Shown: in pieces, positions 1-11,984 of the stretch
Position numbering within the stretch: the stretch's first letter is position 1
Layout: the number at the start of each line of letters is the position of its first letter
Origin: Hydnum rufescens UP504
Taxonomy: Eukaryota; Basidiomycota; Agaricomycetes; Cantharellales; Hydnaceae
Length of the DNA stretch: 64,000 nucleotides
Assembly: GCA_014904985.1 (NCBI GenBank)
Contig: MU128985.1
Span: forward strand, 124,001 to 188,000
Direction: 5' to 3'
Program-made: the position numbers and the translations under genes
Notes under the pieces: generated by a model
What the model was told of the DNA's origin: nothing
The model's input: the letters and a program-made list of their open reading frames with translations, nothing else
Database searches by the model: none

Positions 1-932
1 GTGATGACTGCCGTCCACTCTCTACAAATGAACAAATTGTGGACCTAACAAGGGCGGCCAAAACGAATAGAGCAAGCTGCGGCTATATCCGAATTGTGGT
101 TACATCAACCCACAAAGCCCTGACTCCCGTGGAAAAATCTGCTATAGGCTGCTGTTTTGGGCGCCGCTTCATCACGCGCCATGACCCTAAGTTCTGATCC
201 CTGGGAGTATGCCCCGAAGCTTATTGCTGTAGCGGTTGGTTCTGAAGGGAAGAATGTTTTGTCAATGAACTTGAATGGTGGACAGCCTCTTATAGGAATC
301 TAACAATAGGCCGCGCACTTGTGGAGCCTCAGCATCCTTCCTGACGGGAGGGATGGGCGCTGGCGTCCAGATCTGCCTAGCCTATCGGTTTCTTTAGTGT
401 CCCTGCCAGTGGAGGGAGTTGTCTCCTGGGTTACCATAAATTGACATTAGCAGATGCTCTTTGGGATCTTGGGGCCGCGATTCCTTGTTCTTTCTGCAGA
501 GGCACCATATCTTCGTGCCACTGATCGTCAGGCGCCGTTCTCAACCCTCATTTCGTTGTTGCTCGATCATTTAGCGATCTCTTGTCCCGGGGACTTTTCT
601 TGGATCATTAGTGTAATTGCTGTTTTCTCCTCTGTCTTAAATGCGACCACGCAACCTGCTGAGAGATCAGGGACCAGCAGAGTCTCTCACGATCCAAATC
701 GGGAGGGGCGTGGGTCTCGATTCGACGTCGGCCTCTTTGCTCGCGGATTGATAATGAGGGTAATACTTGTATGTAAATCTGGCGGTGCTGCGTGTGCACG
801 CGAACTTTGTCAAGAGCACACGGTACTTACGAAGAATATCCTCGTCATGCCTGTATAAATTTCTTTGTCAACCACGGTGCAAGTCTGTCTCCTCGCCCAA
901 CGAACCCAACACCGGCGGCTTGACACACGGTT
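1..932. other. intergenic, no gene recognised
   Basis: No recognisable protein was found on either strand. Short open frames exist, for example a 40-codon ATG frame at 181-303 and a 134-codon frame at 454-858, but neither shows a domain, signal peptide or convincing splice pattern. The stretch ends at the start codon of the transcription factor gene. Confidence 0.5.
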
Positions 933-3042
933 ATGACCTCGATCTCTGAGCCGGTGCGCCGTGTGGCGTGCCTCGAATGCAGGCGAATGAAGACAGTTCA
1001 GTGTTCCCTGACTCGTGTGTAATGAAGAGACTCAACTTCTCGATGCATATACTTTGGTAGAAATGCACTGGAGGCACAGTGTGTGTCCGATGTGTCCGAC
1101 TATTTCGGCCTTGTTGCTATGAGGCCACAGAACGCAAGTCCAGAAGTGAACGGCTCGAAGACAAGTTGCAGAAGTTAGAGCATGAAATCGAAACCCTCGA
1201 GTCTCGTCGAACCGGAGCGCACCCCCACCAGCGGGGCAAAGACTTGGGACCGAGCAAAGAGCACGCAGGATCCTCCACGGCTCCTATTCAACATTCTCTT
1301 CCGATATTTCCCGAATATCAAGTGGAGGCATCCGATACAAGCCCAGGAATAGTTTCGCAACAGGACTACGAGGCGGGATATGGGTCCGCAATCCCTCGGA
1401 CAATTATCGAAACGAGTTTGTATCGATGGGACACTAATACTGACCTTCCTCCCGAGTTGAAGGGATACCTGTATGCCTCAGTCAGCTTCAGCTTCGCTTG
1501 TGACCCATGTTCTAACTCTCCTCTACTTCTGAAGAGTACGCATATTCCTCCCATTCCGGAGTCATTATCTTTTCTATGTGGATCCTTCAAAATTCCTCCG
1601 AAGGGTCCTCCTCAATCCTCTGCATCCACGTTCCATCCATCCCGTACTGTTGAACGCGATTTATGTGGTCGCATGTTCCATTGGTGGTGGTTCTTGGTCT
1701 CATTTCGAACCCATTTTCCTCGTTCGGACTAGGACCCATCTCGAACACTCACTTGCACTTGCTGACCGCTTAACTCATTTCATGTGGGCGTCAGTGATCC
1801 TTGGTCAATATTATGGCCTCGCCGATAGACAACTGGAAGCTTTTAATACGATGTCGCCTTCGATCAATTTCGCCGTTGGTTTCGGGCTACATCGAAATCA
1901 TCGTGCACTTGGGCAAGGAGGTCCACTTGGGCTAGCTGCAAACCAGATCATTGAAACCGACGATCCGATGAATTTGTGGAACGCCATGTATCTTACGGAT
2001 CTCAGCATTGCAAGTTATGGTGGATTCCCTCCTTCTGCCCCTGAGCAGGTGTGGGTGACAGTATTAAGGCGCCCCTCTGCTCGTTTACGCTAATAGGTCC
2101 TGCCCAGAACGGTATTTACTTTGATACTCTGTTGTCCGGTCAGGCCGAGGTACGCACAGTGTTCTATATGATAACGTACTTCAATGATGGGTCAGGATCC
2201 CTTGCAAATAGGGGTCTCTGGATGGCGGTGATTTATCTCTGAGGGTCAGAATTGAGACATTATATGCTGCAATTCGGCAATTCAAGATGACGAGTATGTT
2301 GCGTTTAGTTGTGATCATTTTCTCTCTTTGTGCTCGCTCATCTGCACTGTCTAGCTCAATCGAATGGCCAGTCTCCGGACTTCCAATTCCATTTCGAATA
2401 CTTTGCCACCATTATGAACAATTTCCTTCAAGTCCTCCCTCCTGTGACAGACCCGCGCGGCATTCAACGTATCGAAGCGTACAGCCCGGTCAACCCACAC
2501 ATGGTCCCCATACATTTTTGTTACCATGCATCGACAATCGTATTGTATAATATGATTATTGAACATGATAACCAGGCTTACCGGAAAGTCGTCGACGCTG
2601 CCCACGCAATGGCGAATTTGTCTAGAGCTCTTCATACATTTGGACCAATCTCGGCAGTACAAGCTTGTGCTCAAACTGTGGCTAGTATCACTATTCTCGA
2701 GCGGCTTGGGCCTCCTTCCTGATGATAACTTTTTTTCAGCCCTTCGTTTATTGCGGGTGCGAAGTCTTCATCCGCGAAATACGCCGAACCCAGGGTAGAA
2801 CGTCAGAGGAACAGATATATGAGAACTTTGTTGCGCAACAGGGTCTCGATGCTCTTCTTGGTTTGCTACTGGATTTGACCAGACTGTACCCTGTTTGGCG
2901 TAAGTGCCCATTTTTCTCTCATACCCGATCTTTCTCTCCGATGGGATCCGCTGGCTGACGACCACATCTCGTTTTGCTAGTCCGTTGCGTAGTCGGATTA
3001 CGTGCCGTGTTGGAAGGCCACGAATCTTATAATATGATTTGA
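933..3042 (+). CDS. Zn2Cys6 fungal transcription factor
   Basis: Putative nuclear DNA-binding regulator. The start ATG at 933 leads into a zinc-cluster half (ACLECRRMKTVQC). After an intron at about 1014-1076 comes the second half (CVRCVRLFRPC), a basic linker and a predicted coiled coil (RSERLEDKLQKLEHEIETLE). The middle matches the fungal-specific transcription factor domain: HPVLLNAIYVVACSIGG, then LEHSLALADRLTHFMWASV and FAVGFGLHRN at about 1640-1880. Coding continues through several introns (exons near 2330-2720 and 2740-2900). An intron from 2900 joins a last exon with a stop at 3040-3042. Cysteine spacing in the first half is C-x2-C-x7-C, one residue longer than the usual x6, which may reflect a splice-site misreading or real divergence. 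Target genes are unknown. Confidence 0.78.
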
Positions 3043-4166
3043 TCTGATTCCTCCCACCTCTTCTCACGTCTAGATGGGCTTGATCTCGATACATTCCCCC
3101 TTTCCTGACACATGTTACTTTGGTTAATTTTTCTTCCCCTCGTTGTAAGGGTATGACACCCTGGTTTGCCCCCGTTGGAGAAACCTTGAGCCGCCAAACA
3201 ACATTCATCCTTCTGGAATCCACTCACAGCTTGATCCTGAGTAGGTCGGAGCTCAATCAATGTAGAGCAGTGCTAGAATCTAGGTTTTGGAAAAAAAAAT
3301 CACTTCTCATCATTCTCTGCCCCCTGCCTCCGCAACCTGAAAGTTGGGATCCAAAAATTGCACTAGGAACGACTTTGATTAGGGGCCCAAGGAAGGACAA
3401 GATAGGTATCCCACCCCCGATCCGTTCCCGTCGACGAAACTGTGAACCGGACACCATGTAAATGAGGACTCCGTGTGGTATTGGGTGCGGTATCTCAGGT
3501 CAAAGGGTCTGGAGATCTGTGGTCATGGACGTCTTCTCTATTTTTATTTTCTCTTCAATGTATGTACAATACCCTCTGGACCTTCGGTGCTCTTGGCGCC
3601 CCTCTGGAGCAGCCGGTAGTTGCAGGCTAAATATCGAGATATTCATCATTATCATCATCCCACCCCCGATCACCGCCGTTTTCACGTTGATTGCGGTCTG
3701 CAGGACCCCACCCCCCAGAAAATATTTTTCCTGCGCCGACATCAGATATATAGAGGCAAACAGGTCCTTCTGTGCTTGCCTGAAATATTCCTTGGAGTTG
3801 TAATTTGCCGGAGCTTCAAAGTTGAGGTTTTGGGACTCTGGGACAGTAATTTGTCATTTTCAAGAGAGTGGCTGAAAACTATGAAATAGGGGCTGAGCAA
3901 AACTACAATCCTCTTAGTCCAAAGGCACGACGACGCAGAGGAGGCCTAGCGAATGCAGGAGTAGCCGTGTCGGCAAGTGCCGGATTGCTTCCGGCCGTCA
4001 TGGCGCGCGTCTGGTCGATTCGCGCTGCTGGGAGGGGGACTCTAGGCAGCTTCTTTCCCGACCCCCCCACCCTTCATTTTGTCTACAAACTGGCTTAGTC
4101 GTGAGAGTGGCAGATAATCCCACCCACCCACACAGTCATATCTGCCGCCCTCACGCACCGAGATCG

Positions 4167-4184
4167 GCGAAGCAATTGCTTCGC
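4167..4184. repeat. 18-bp perfect palindrome
   Basis: GCGAAGCAATTGCTTCGC reads the same on both strands. It lies in gene-free DNA, next to the GCAAAACTG cluster. It could be a dimeric protein-binding site or part of a degraded mobile element; no function can be assigned. Confidence 0.8.
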
Positions 4185-4290
4185 AATCTCTCGCACAAGA
4201 AAAAGACAAGTGTTTTGCCGATGAGCCAACGGATACAAACTCGCTAGCTGAGACAAAAATGAAAAACACAAGCAGAACTGGAAAATTTTC

Positions 4291-4489
4291 GCAAAACTGA
4301 CGCAAAACTGGGCCAGGCACCATACTCTACTTTCACTTCATTTTGGCCAGGTTGCGTTTATGATGACAAAGCATGATTCACACCGCTCAGCTTAGTAGGC
4401 CCTTTCGAGAAAGCAAAACTGAAGGAAAAATACGGATCACAACTCAAGCAAAACTGAGGCCAATTTTGCATCAGTTTTGCCTCAGTTTT
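4291..4489. repeat. cluster of GCAAAACTG motifs with inverted pair
   Basis: GCAAAACTG occurs in direct orientation at about 4291, 4302, 4413 and 4448, and in reverse (CAGTTTTGC) at about 4472. AAAACTGAGGC (4450-4460) and GCCTCAGTTTT (4479-4489) form an 11-bp inverted repeat with an 18-nt loop. This is compatible with subterminal repeats of a decayed DNA transposon, but no complete terminal repeats or target duplication were found. Confidence 0.6.
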
Positions 4490-5018
4490 TTCTACAGTAC
4501 CATATGCATGAAGCCCCCTAATGAATTGAAATATCTACGACCCTTTTTTTCCCTAAGCAAAAAGCTATAGTTTTTGATGTTCAGGTGTTGGACATGCATA
4601 TGAGCTGTTCATGCTTGCTCCTACAGACGGCTAGGCTTGTCGAACATACTTGAAACCGTCATATGGCTCCCCGAGTATATTCCTAGCTTTCTTTCGGTAC
4701 TTGTGTACCACCGGAAGCAAATAGACATCGCCCCCTTTACCCCTTCTAATGGAGTACTATTTCGAATGTTGGTTCAGCGAGATTGAATTCCCCCAAAGGA
4801 GGCGAAAGTCTCAATATGTAAGGACCTCAATGTAAAGCGAATATGTGGCTGAAAATCTGTGAAGGTCAAGCGGGATCGTACCCTAGGTCAGCCTGAAGCT
4901 TATGTTGGAGCACCTGACAATGCATGTATAATGGATAATTATATTTTTCCTTCGCAGGTAGTTAATACACGTTGGCCAACATTGTGAATGTAATAAATGA
5001 AGAACGACGAAGGAAACA

Positions 5019-5462
5019 TCACGACACCAAGGCTTGTGCGATCTGCTGAGTTCTGGAAAGCGGGGTGGTACACTCAACCACCGTACCACGACGGCCCACA
5101 AGTGGGAGTGCGGCGCATACGGTCCCAGAAGGACACGGTGTGACCGAGTACATCCCATCACCACCGCATTTTGCCAATTGCAGCTCGATACAAGCCACCG
5201 CTCCCGCTGGACACGCTAGCCTGAGTATCACATATCAGTGGGAGCTTACGGGTTCAACTAGGGAGAATTGGCAGACTAACGGCAAGTGAAGGGCGGTGTA
5301 CGCGTTATTAAGGTTTATAGCCTCCATTCCATTTTCTGTGTCCAACGCGATCAGGGGGGTAATTATTAGGATAGACCCGATGTAATTCAACTTACGGTAG
5401 TTAACCGAACCAGAAGAAGAGACGGCGTAGCTGCTGGTGGATTTGGTCAAATACCTATGCAT
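5019..5462 (-). pseudogene. truncated CBM19-type protein gene
   Basis: This copy corresponds only to the C-terminal part of the larger paralogue at 7824-9174. Two introns give a good join. One (GTAAGT...ACACAG) precedes NGMEAINLNNAYTAL. The other (GTTAGT...ACTCAG) precedes a cysteine-rich CBM19-like module: CPAGAVACIELQLAKC, then CPSGTVCAALPLV and VECTTPLSRTQQ. The paralogue has CVTGQNACVNSSFAQC and CAALPLVNSPGTSITC at the same positions. No signal peptide and no equivalent of the paralogue's N-terminal 200 residues was found upstream, so I call it a 5'-truncated copy. An unseen upstream exon is possible. Confidence 0.55.
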
Positions 5463-6742
5463 TGGAACTTAGCGGCGTTCTCGCATTTAAAACATCGTGA
5501 GAAAGCACACACTTAACGCTTGATGACACGCTGGCCACAGACGAAGATTTATACTCAGATTTCCACAATGTACTGTTCCCAAGTTCTTGGAGCTTGGGTG
5601 CTAGGGTGCATACCTTGAGTCAGTGCGCTTCAAATCGGGGGAGCCACGTTGCTCCACGGATCGCATGGGGAAACGCCTTTACAAGGAGTAAGGAATTAGA
5701 ATATGGGAACGAGGGATGAGAAAACTCACACGGCATCCAAAGCCATTTTGGAAGTTGAATTACCTCGATCCACGCATGCTGGCAAGGAGAAGACGGGGGA
5801 AAAAATTCCCAAGAGAATAAGACACAGCGTCATCGAAGATGTGAACATGTTGGCGGCGAGCAGGATGGAGGTTGAGAGAAGGATGGAAAAAATCGAAGTA
5901 CGAGAATAACACTGGGTCCTTTAAAAAAAGGAGAACTGAAGAAGACAGAGGCAGGAGCGACGGTGGAAAGCGAATGTCGATGCTGGAGGACGAGAGGCCG
6001 TGGACGAAATATACGACGAATTGTTCAAGTTATACGGTGCAGGCACGCTGAATTGACTACCAGAATTGTTAATCGTCCATTTAGTGTTGACAACGGTAGT
6101 TGTAAAACAATGCTCTTGAAAGGCATGATTGAGAGGCATGAAGAAAGGCGCACAAACAAAGGCATTTGACTTCGGACAACATCTGGATGCAATCTGAGAG
6201 GTCTAACCGGAGACCGGCGAAATATCACCGGTAGTGTTGCCGCGACTCGGCTTGGCTTAGATCTTAGTTTCGGGCCACAGGCACGAGCGTAAGAGCTGGT
6301 CTGCAACTGCCGGCTGAACTTGTGCTCGTCTGAGAGTCCGCAGCGCAGTCCCGACAATCGCCACGACGCCCGCTGCTCGTTTCCGCCTCTCCCGCCCATG
6401 GAGCGAGTCCTCTCCTAGTGGCAGTAGGTTAATACCTGGTCAAATAATGCTACGGTCTCAGTGACACGTGACACGTGACATATCGTATCGCTAAATGGCC
6501 TTGTGTATCACAAGAGACCATATCACCATACAGTTGTAAGTGTCACAAATAAAAAGAGCTGAAAACTGTGGAAAATGAAGCTAGAATGATGCCTGGTGTC
6601 ACCCCGCACGCGAGTTCCTCAGCGATATATGCCGTCATTGGGAATCATTTCTTCATCCTCATCCTCCTGGGGATTCCACATCATGCTGCCACTTATTAGC
6701 CTTGGAAGTACACCTTGTGTGAAGGCTAATGAGGCAGGGACC

Positions 6743-6890
6743 CAGTGTCTATCCGTATTAGGGAGAACAACTGAGGAGGGTGTATATCTACCTAATGAGG
6801 GGACTACACAGGTATTAATGTATCTAGGGTCTAGTGTTATGAACGGGACTTTACCTCAGTGTCTATCCGTGTTAGGGAGAAAGACTGAGG
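6743..6890. repeat. 34-bp direct repeat, 114-bp period
   Basis: CAGTGTCTATCCGT followed by A or G, then TTAGGGAGAA and CTGAGG, occurs at 6743-6776 and 6857-6890 with two or three mismatches. Weaker similarity (ctaatgagg) precedes each copy. Two copies of a diverged minisatellite-like unit. The frame 6596-6934 reads through both (QCLSVLGR twice), but nothing else suggests a protein. Confidence 0.6.
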
Positions 6891-7568
6891 GAAGCCCGCG
6901 GGCTAGTTTCGGCATGTACCTGATTGGAGTCTAAGACTCCCAACAAAGGCGATCTGCATCCCATTCAATTTGTGAATTGATCAATTAGGCTCAGCTCCGA
7001 TAGGCACACCAGTTTCCTGAGCATTCGCGATTTTGGTAATTACGGTTCTTATTAATGTCCTGGTGGGGTCAGGTCCTCCATCAGTGGTCTACCATAGGGG
7101 CGTGACAGAAATTATGTATCACGCGATTATCACTAAGACCGTTACAGTAGGGATTCCGCAGTTCTCGAATGGTGTGGATGCACATTTGCTCAGGTCCTTA
7201 GGTCTGAGTGCTAGATTGGCACCAATTCGTATGAACTGAGAATATTACAACTGGCTAAGTCGTACGATCGTGTAGCGAGAAGCCCCCCCTGACCCCCAGA
7301 TTGCCCGTCCCGCCCAACAGTCAATCAGCACGTCCTATGCACTTGATTTGCTTCACAAACCACACAAATATAAGCCAGGAGTAATGATTCCGGACAAACG
7401 ATGAGCAGAGTGAATTGCTAGTCTTGACTTGAAACGGACGGGCTCGGGACTCAAGTCAGCTTAGCTTAAGTCTGAGTCCACTGCAACACTAAGATTCACC
7501 GGTTATATCTGGTGCAGGCGCGGGTTTTTCGTATCACCAGGTTTAAAGTCTGCTCATGTGAGGGTGTT

Positions 7569-7589
7569 GGGCGCTCGAATTAAGCGCCC
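7569..7589. repeat. stem-loop GGGCGCT/AGCGCCC
   Basis: A 7-bp perfect GC-rich stem (7569-7575 with 7583-7589) with a 7-nt loop. It lies between CACCAG and CTGGTG, which could extend the fold. Located about 240 bp beyond the stop of the CBM19 gene on the opposite strand. Function unknown. Confidence 0.55.
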
Positions 7590-7823
7590 CCTCTGGTGAC
7601 AGGATGTCTTGCGGATCCAGAGGCCACACGCCTAGATCACATGTGCTATCAGTGGGCCCTTGCACCAGTAATACTCTTCCAGAAAGCTTCTAAGCAGTTC
7701 CGAGAAAATAGATCGTGTATCACGCAAGAAGGTGCTATATACGTGTAGCACCTACGTCCAAGACCTAGCACCCTCGCGGGCGTTCATAGTCAACGTAGTG
7801 CAGCTAGTGATCCAGCACTATAT

Positions 7824-9174
7824 CTACGATGAAATAGCGGCGGATATCCTAGTATCCCTATCTGCTGCAGTCGTACAGGTAATCGAGGTTCCGGGAGAAT
7901 TAACAAGGGGGAGGGCAGCGCATATCAATCCATTTCCACAAGACGTGAGGTCAAAGTGATTGCCGACGCACTGTGCAAAGCTGGAGTTGACGCAGGCATT
8001 TTGACCCGTGACGCACGATGAACTGGATGACATCTGGTTAGTGAAGCAAACATCAAACGACAGGTCGACTGACGAAGCCGTCAGAGTGGCAAACTTAGCA
8101 TTGAGTGCTTGCGCTTCCAGTCCATTTTCTGTCGTTGAAGAGAACACAGGGCTCAGCTCAAAGGAATCCACGAGGAGATAGCTAAACTGACGTTTCTTGA
8201 AACCCTTACTGCTGGCAGGGGTCGACGATGGCAATGGCGACGCGGCAGGACTGGAAAAAAAGGCAAGTTGTCAGTCCTGGATTATTCCCACATTTATCGT
8301 GCACGTACTTCAAAGCTGGACAGTTGAGTTTTTCCGATTTGGAAGCCGTCGCACGATTTGCAGCATTATTTATTCCCGGATTAGTCGTAATATCTGTTAG
8401 TTGGGTACCATCTGCTATCGGGCCTGACGGATTGGCGGGGCTACACAAGCGGAACATCGGCCTCAAAGTAGGGGAGGAAGACTGGGGATACTCACCAACT
8501 CCCAGCAGGACTCAACGGGGCGGTCAACCCTAGGGGAATAGTACCTAGTGCGCCCACAGCGACATTACCAGTGAACACTTTTTCGTTGACGCCCGCAAAT
8601 TGGCACTGGAACAACCCATGGAGTTCGGCATTCCGGGGCGATTTCTGGCAATAGAGCACAGCGAGGGAGTCTGGCGCGTTCCGCGGTTGTTGGACAAAGA
8701 CCTGTGTGAGCGATATCATCTGCGCATTGTTCGGAAGCGTTTTAGCCAGATCGATCATGTTGTCAGCGGCATCTACATAACAATATACGTCGGCCAATCG
8801 TAGATACAGAACGAGGGTGCACACCTTGATGGTCGCAAGGATTTCCAGCGGCCAACAGAGTAGTGAAGGCGGCCACGGAGACTGTGCCACAGTTCTGCCC
8901 CCCTCCGGCAGTTTGCTGTGCAGTCAATAGCTTCGTCAGTACATGCGAGCACTGAACCATCATCAAACCCAGATCTTACACATGCCGCCACCCATTTCGT
9001 AGTCTACAGCATTGAGAAATTAATTAGGACACGGGAACCACGATATCGAGGAATATGTTTTCTTACCGAATCTGAAATTACTTGGGCGATACGTTTGGAT
9101 ATCGGGTTTGGAATACCATCCACCGAGAATGTCCAGAAGGCGATCGCAGACAGTATACACCTGATGAGAACCAT
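7824..9174 (-). CDS. secreted CBM19-type carbohydrate-binding protein
   Basis: Likely secreted chitin-binding protein. The start ATG (9172-9174) opens a signal peptide, MVLIRCILSAIAFWTFSVDG. Predicted introns keep frame throughout: GTAAGA...CTGTAG, GTAAGA...GCACAG, a 52-bp GTGTGC...ATGTAG, GTGAGT...TGTAG and GTACGT...TTCCAG. They join QNCGTVSVAAFTTLLAAGNPC, then DAADNMIDLAKTLPNNAQM, a cysteine-containing central domain ending SPAGSCPANPSGPIADGTQL, and a Ser/Pro linker. The C-terminal module with six cysteines (CVTGQNACVNSSFAQC, CGNGLICAALPLV, ITC) resembles CBM19, the chitin-binding module of yeast Cts1-type chitinases. No chitinase catalytic domain is present. The stop TAG is at 7824-7826. 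A TATATATT lies just upstream of the start (about 9184). A truncated paralogue lies 2.4 kb away on the same strand. Role inferred from the binding module only. Confidence 0.82.
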
Positions 9175-11036
9175 GGCAGAGAATATATAATAAATGCAAC
9201 AACCTAATAATGAGAGAATGGAAAGGAAAATGGCGATTGAAAAGTTAAAGAAGATAGAGCACCAGGCCCAAAGAAGAGGGAATGTGTAAACGCGAGGGGG
9301 GTACCTTCGAGGACGGGAAACTATGACTATTGCCCATCCGTCTTATATGCGCGTAGACAATACCAGGTCCCAGACTTGACGTTGTTAGGCCAACTTCATG
9401 GTTGCACCCGAGACTCTTGGGTGTCCGAGGAACCTTTCACCCACATGACAATGGTTTCCATCTACATGCGCTCTATGATCGTGTCTGGAAACCATACATA
9501 TGTCTCGCCAATTGTGGTGAACGCCGGAGAGGAGACGTGTCTTAGTGGCCACGTGATCTTGAAAAACCGATCAAAATACGTTACGTAATACAGCTCAAAC
9601 TCAACGCCCTTTGGTCCTAAAACCTGTTCTCTCCTGTGGCCTCCCACTTTGTGCAACTTTATCACTCAATGATAAGGTCTTAACTCAGGCCCTCCCCTCC
9701 AAAAAGGAAACGAAACAAGTGGCAACGGGTGGCACTAACAGGCGTTTCAGAGGCCTTACCGATTTTACTTTACATGTATATTGGCACCCTTGTGCCTGGG
9801 CACTGCAACTCTGTTCTTTCCAACTGCACAGAAATAGCCCCTGAATTCAAACCATGAGGCGGTGGAAACCAAGAGAGGGTTCAACCTTCTACTAGTCCAC
9901 CACAAGGGATCTATAGCCAGACACCACTCAGGGAACACATACATCTTACATTGTTATGTACGGTAATTTGGAATGATACAACGATGTGGGCGCACGGGTA
10001 GCACAGAGTAATAATTTTGACCGGGAAAGGTCATGGGATGAAGCTCTGAATCATCCCCGTGGACAGCAGTGGGAAGCGGAAGCCTAAGAAATCGAGAAAA
10101 CCACCACAAATTTTATTACAGTGATGGGTATTCCATATGTCGCGATGGTAGTGAATAGAGATAAGATGTAGCAGAACAAGTCACATGTATTCGCATAGCC
10201 CAAAACTATACAGGCATCTCGGCAATTCCCGTCACACACCTAGGCTCGTTTTCTAAGAAATGGTGAGCAACCTTGAGCTGCGACTATCTGCACCTTACCG
10301 ATGCTCCGCTGTCGTCTTTACTAGCCTTCCCAAAAGACTTTCCGCACGAAGCGGATTCTTGCCAAGGCTTCGCGCCAGAACCGGTACGTTCGACATGCAA
10401 TTTGGCCTTGTTGCAATATCTGATGCTTGAACGTGGTTAGCCCCATTCCCCAATGGTTCCGTTTAAAAACTGGGACAAAGATTCAAGTACGTTTGGCATG
10501 CTTGTCCTGTCCATTGATCGCTATTTCGTACGGTGTGATTCTGAAGATTTTTCGTTATCTTAGTATAACTCCAAGCGTCGTCATTGGAGGCGAACAAAGC
10601 TAAACATCTAATCTCTCTTTCTCGCTCCTATGGTGATCGAGCCTTGGACCTTCCGACGCTAAGCAGTGGTGTTAGGAAGTCCACGGCGAGCGGGAATTGG
10701 GATTGGCTTGTTAGTTTTTTTTCTATTCAGCATGCTCTATGGCTTTTGTTATCAACATGCCTCATACTGCAACACGCATGATGTGAAACCAGAGCTCTCC
10801 ATGCATAATTCTAAGCCCGGTCGACGTGATCCTGTTGATTCTCAGAACAGGCCTAACGGGATTCCTAACATCTACTTAAGAGTGATTGCGGCTCTAAGAT
10901 GTTCTTAAGCGCTACAGATCCCCTTTCTCAAGAGTCGTGGACGGAGATGCAGCAGCTGGTGCAGCGCCCATACTGACCTGGGGTCCACATGTATAAACAA
11001 CTGAATTGCTCTTTACGTTGTCAAGTGTTCAACCAC
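9175..11036. other. gene-free stretch
   Basis: No gene is supported on either strand; open frames are short and without domains or plausible splice chains. The right end contains the promoter of the FKBP gene. Confidence 0.45.
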
Positions 11037-11897
11037 AATGCATTGTCGCCCCCTCCTTCTGATTCTCCTCCTTCCTTTGAGCATCTTGGCCTCGGATTTC
11101 CCTTTGGGAATCAAGGTCGACTACCTCCCTGATGTGTGTGACATCAAGACCCGAAAAGGTGAGTATTTTACGTGAGTAATCCTGGCCGTTTAGACCGATG
11201 TCCTGACTAGCAGGAGTCTGAAGGCGACCAGATTGCTGTGCATTATGTTCGTAGCGTGCAATGGAGAAGGACATATTTCTTAATGACCCTTTCGTGGTGT
11301 CATTCAGACAGGAACGCTTCTTGAAGGGGGCTCCAAGTTTGATTCGAGGTTCGTTCCACCATGGTTTGCCACAGGTCGTTATACAGATTCTCAACGATTT
11401 GAATAGCTTTGACCGTGATACACCCATCGAGTTCAATTGTGTGTTCAGCGTTAGAGATTGTTCTATACCCGCTCATAGGCACTTACAACAATCGTCATCC
11501 CGCATGTAGTGGGCCTGGGTCGAGTGATTCGAGGTACGAGAAATATTAACCATTGCAGTGCTTGGATGCGAATGAGCTAATTGACTTTGATCACTCGTCC
11601 GAAGGATGGGACGAAGGTCTCCTCGAGTACGACTGATTTCTTTGGATCAATCCGCGCCGCCATCTAATGGATCTCTGTTCGATTTCCTTAGTATGTGTGT
11701 TGGCGAGAAGCGCACCCTTACCATCCCTTCTGGCATGGCGTATGGTTCGTTCGTTCCTGCCCTCACCTTCTGCCTTTTGTGACTATTTGTTATGACCCAG
11801 GCGAGCGCGGTTATCCACCCGTCATTCCCAGAATGCCGACCTCAAGTTTACTACCGAGCTTGTCTCCATCACGGGGCGCACGAAGAAGGAATTGTAA
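11037..11897 (+). CDS. ER-type FKBP peptidyl-prolyl isomerase (frameshifted as read)
   Basis: FKBP2-like proline isomerase of the secretory pathway. MHCRPLLLILLLPLSILAS is a signal peptide. Seven exons join cleanly: KVDYLPDVCDIKTRKG, GDQIAVHY|TGTLLEGGSKFDS, SFDRDTPIEFN, LGLGRVIRG, WDEGLL, DMCVGEKRTLTIPSGMAYG and ERGYPPVIP. These cover the FKBP core with the drug/substrate-pocket residues expected in the family. Some acceptors end in AAG. After VIP one base is missing at about 11827-11833 (gtcattcccagaatg). Beyond it, the correct C-terminus appears in the next frame as DLKFTTELVSITGR, ending TKKEL at a TAA (11895-11897). KKEL resembles an ER-retrieval signal. As read, translation would run on to 11991 in the wrong frame. 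Sequencing error is the likeliest explanation; a recent null allele is the alternative. Confidence 0.87.
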
Positions 11898-11984
11898 GGG
11901 TGAACCGGGAAGATGCCCTAACCTTCGAAGTCATTATGTCGAGCATTCAGCGTTTTTTCTCAGGCAAGGCGGATATGTACAGGT

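Larger units (their letters stand above)
3043..5018. other. gene-free stretch with small repeats
   Basis: No coding gene is supported. The stretch holds a short C-rich motif (tcccacccccgatc) at about 3410 and 3659, an 18-bp palindrome and a cluster of GCAAAACTG motifs, both listed separately. Long frames here lack domains. Confidence 0.5.
5463..7823. other. gene-free stretch
   Basis: No convincing gene. A tandem GTGACAC with two CACGTG cores lies at 6461-6480. A diverged direct repeat (6743/6857) and a strong hairpin (7569-7589) are listed separately. The longest frames (112 and 124 codons, near 6600-6930 and 6025-6399) have no recognisable domain. Confidence 0.45.

Noticed and set aside
6596..6934. 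112-codon frame with QCLSVLGR twice
   Set aside because: Explained by a DNA-level direct repeat in a gene-free stretch; no domain, signal peptide or splice support.
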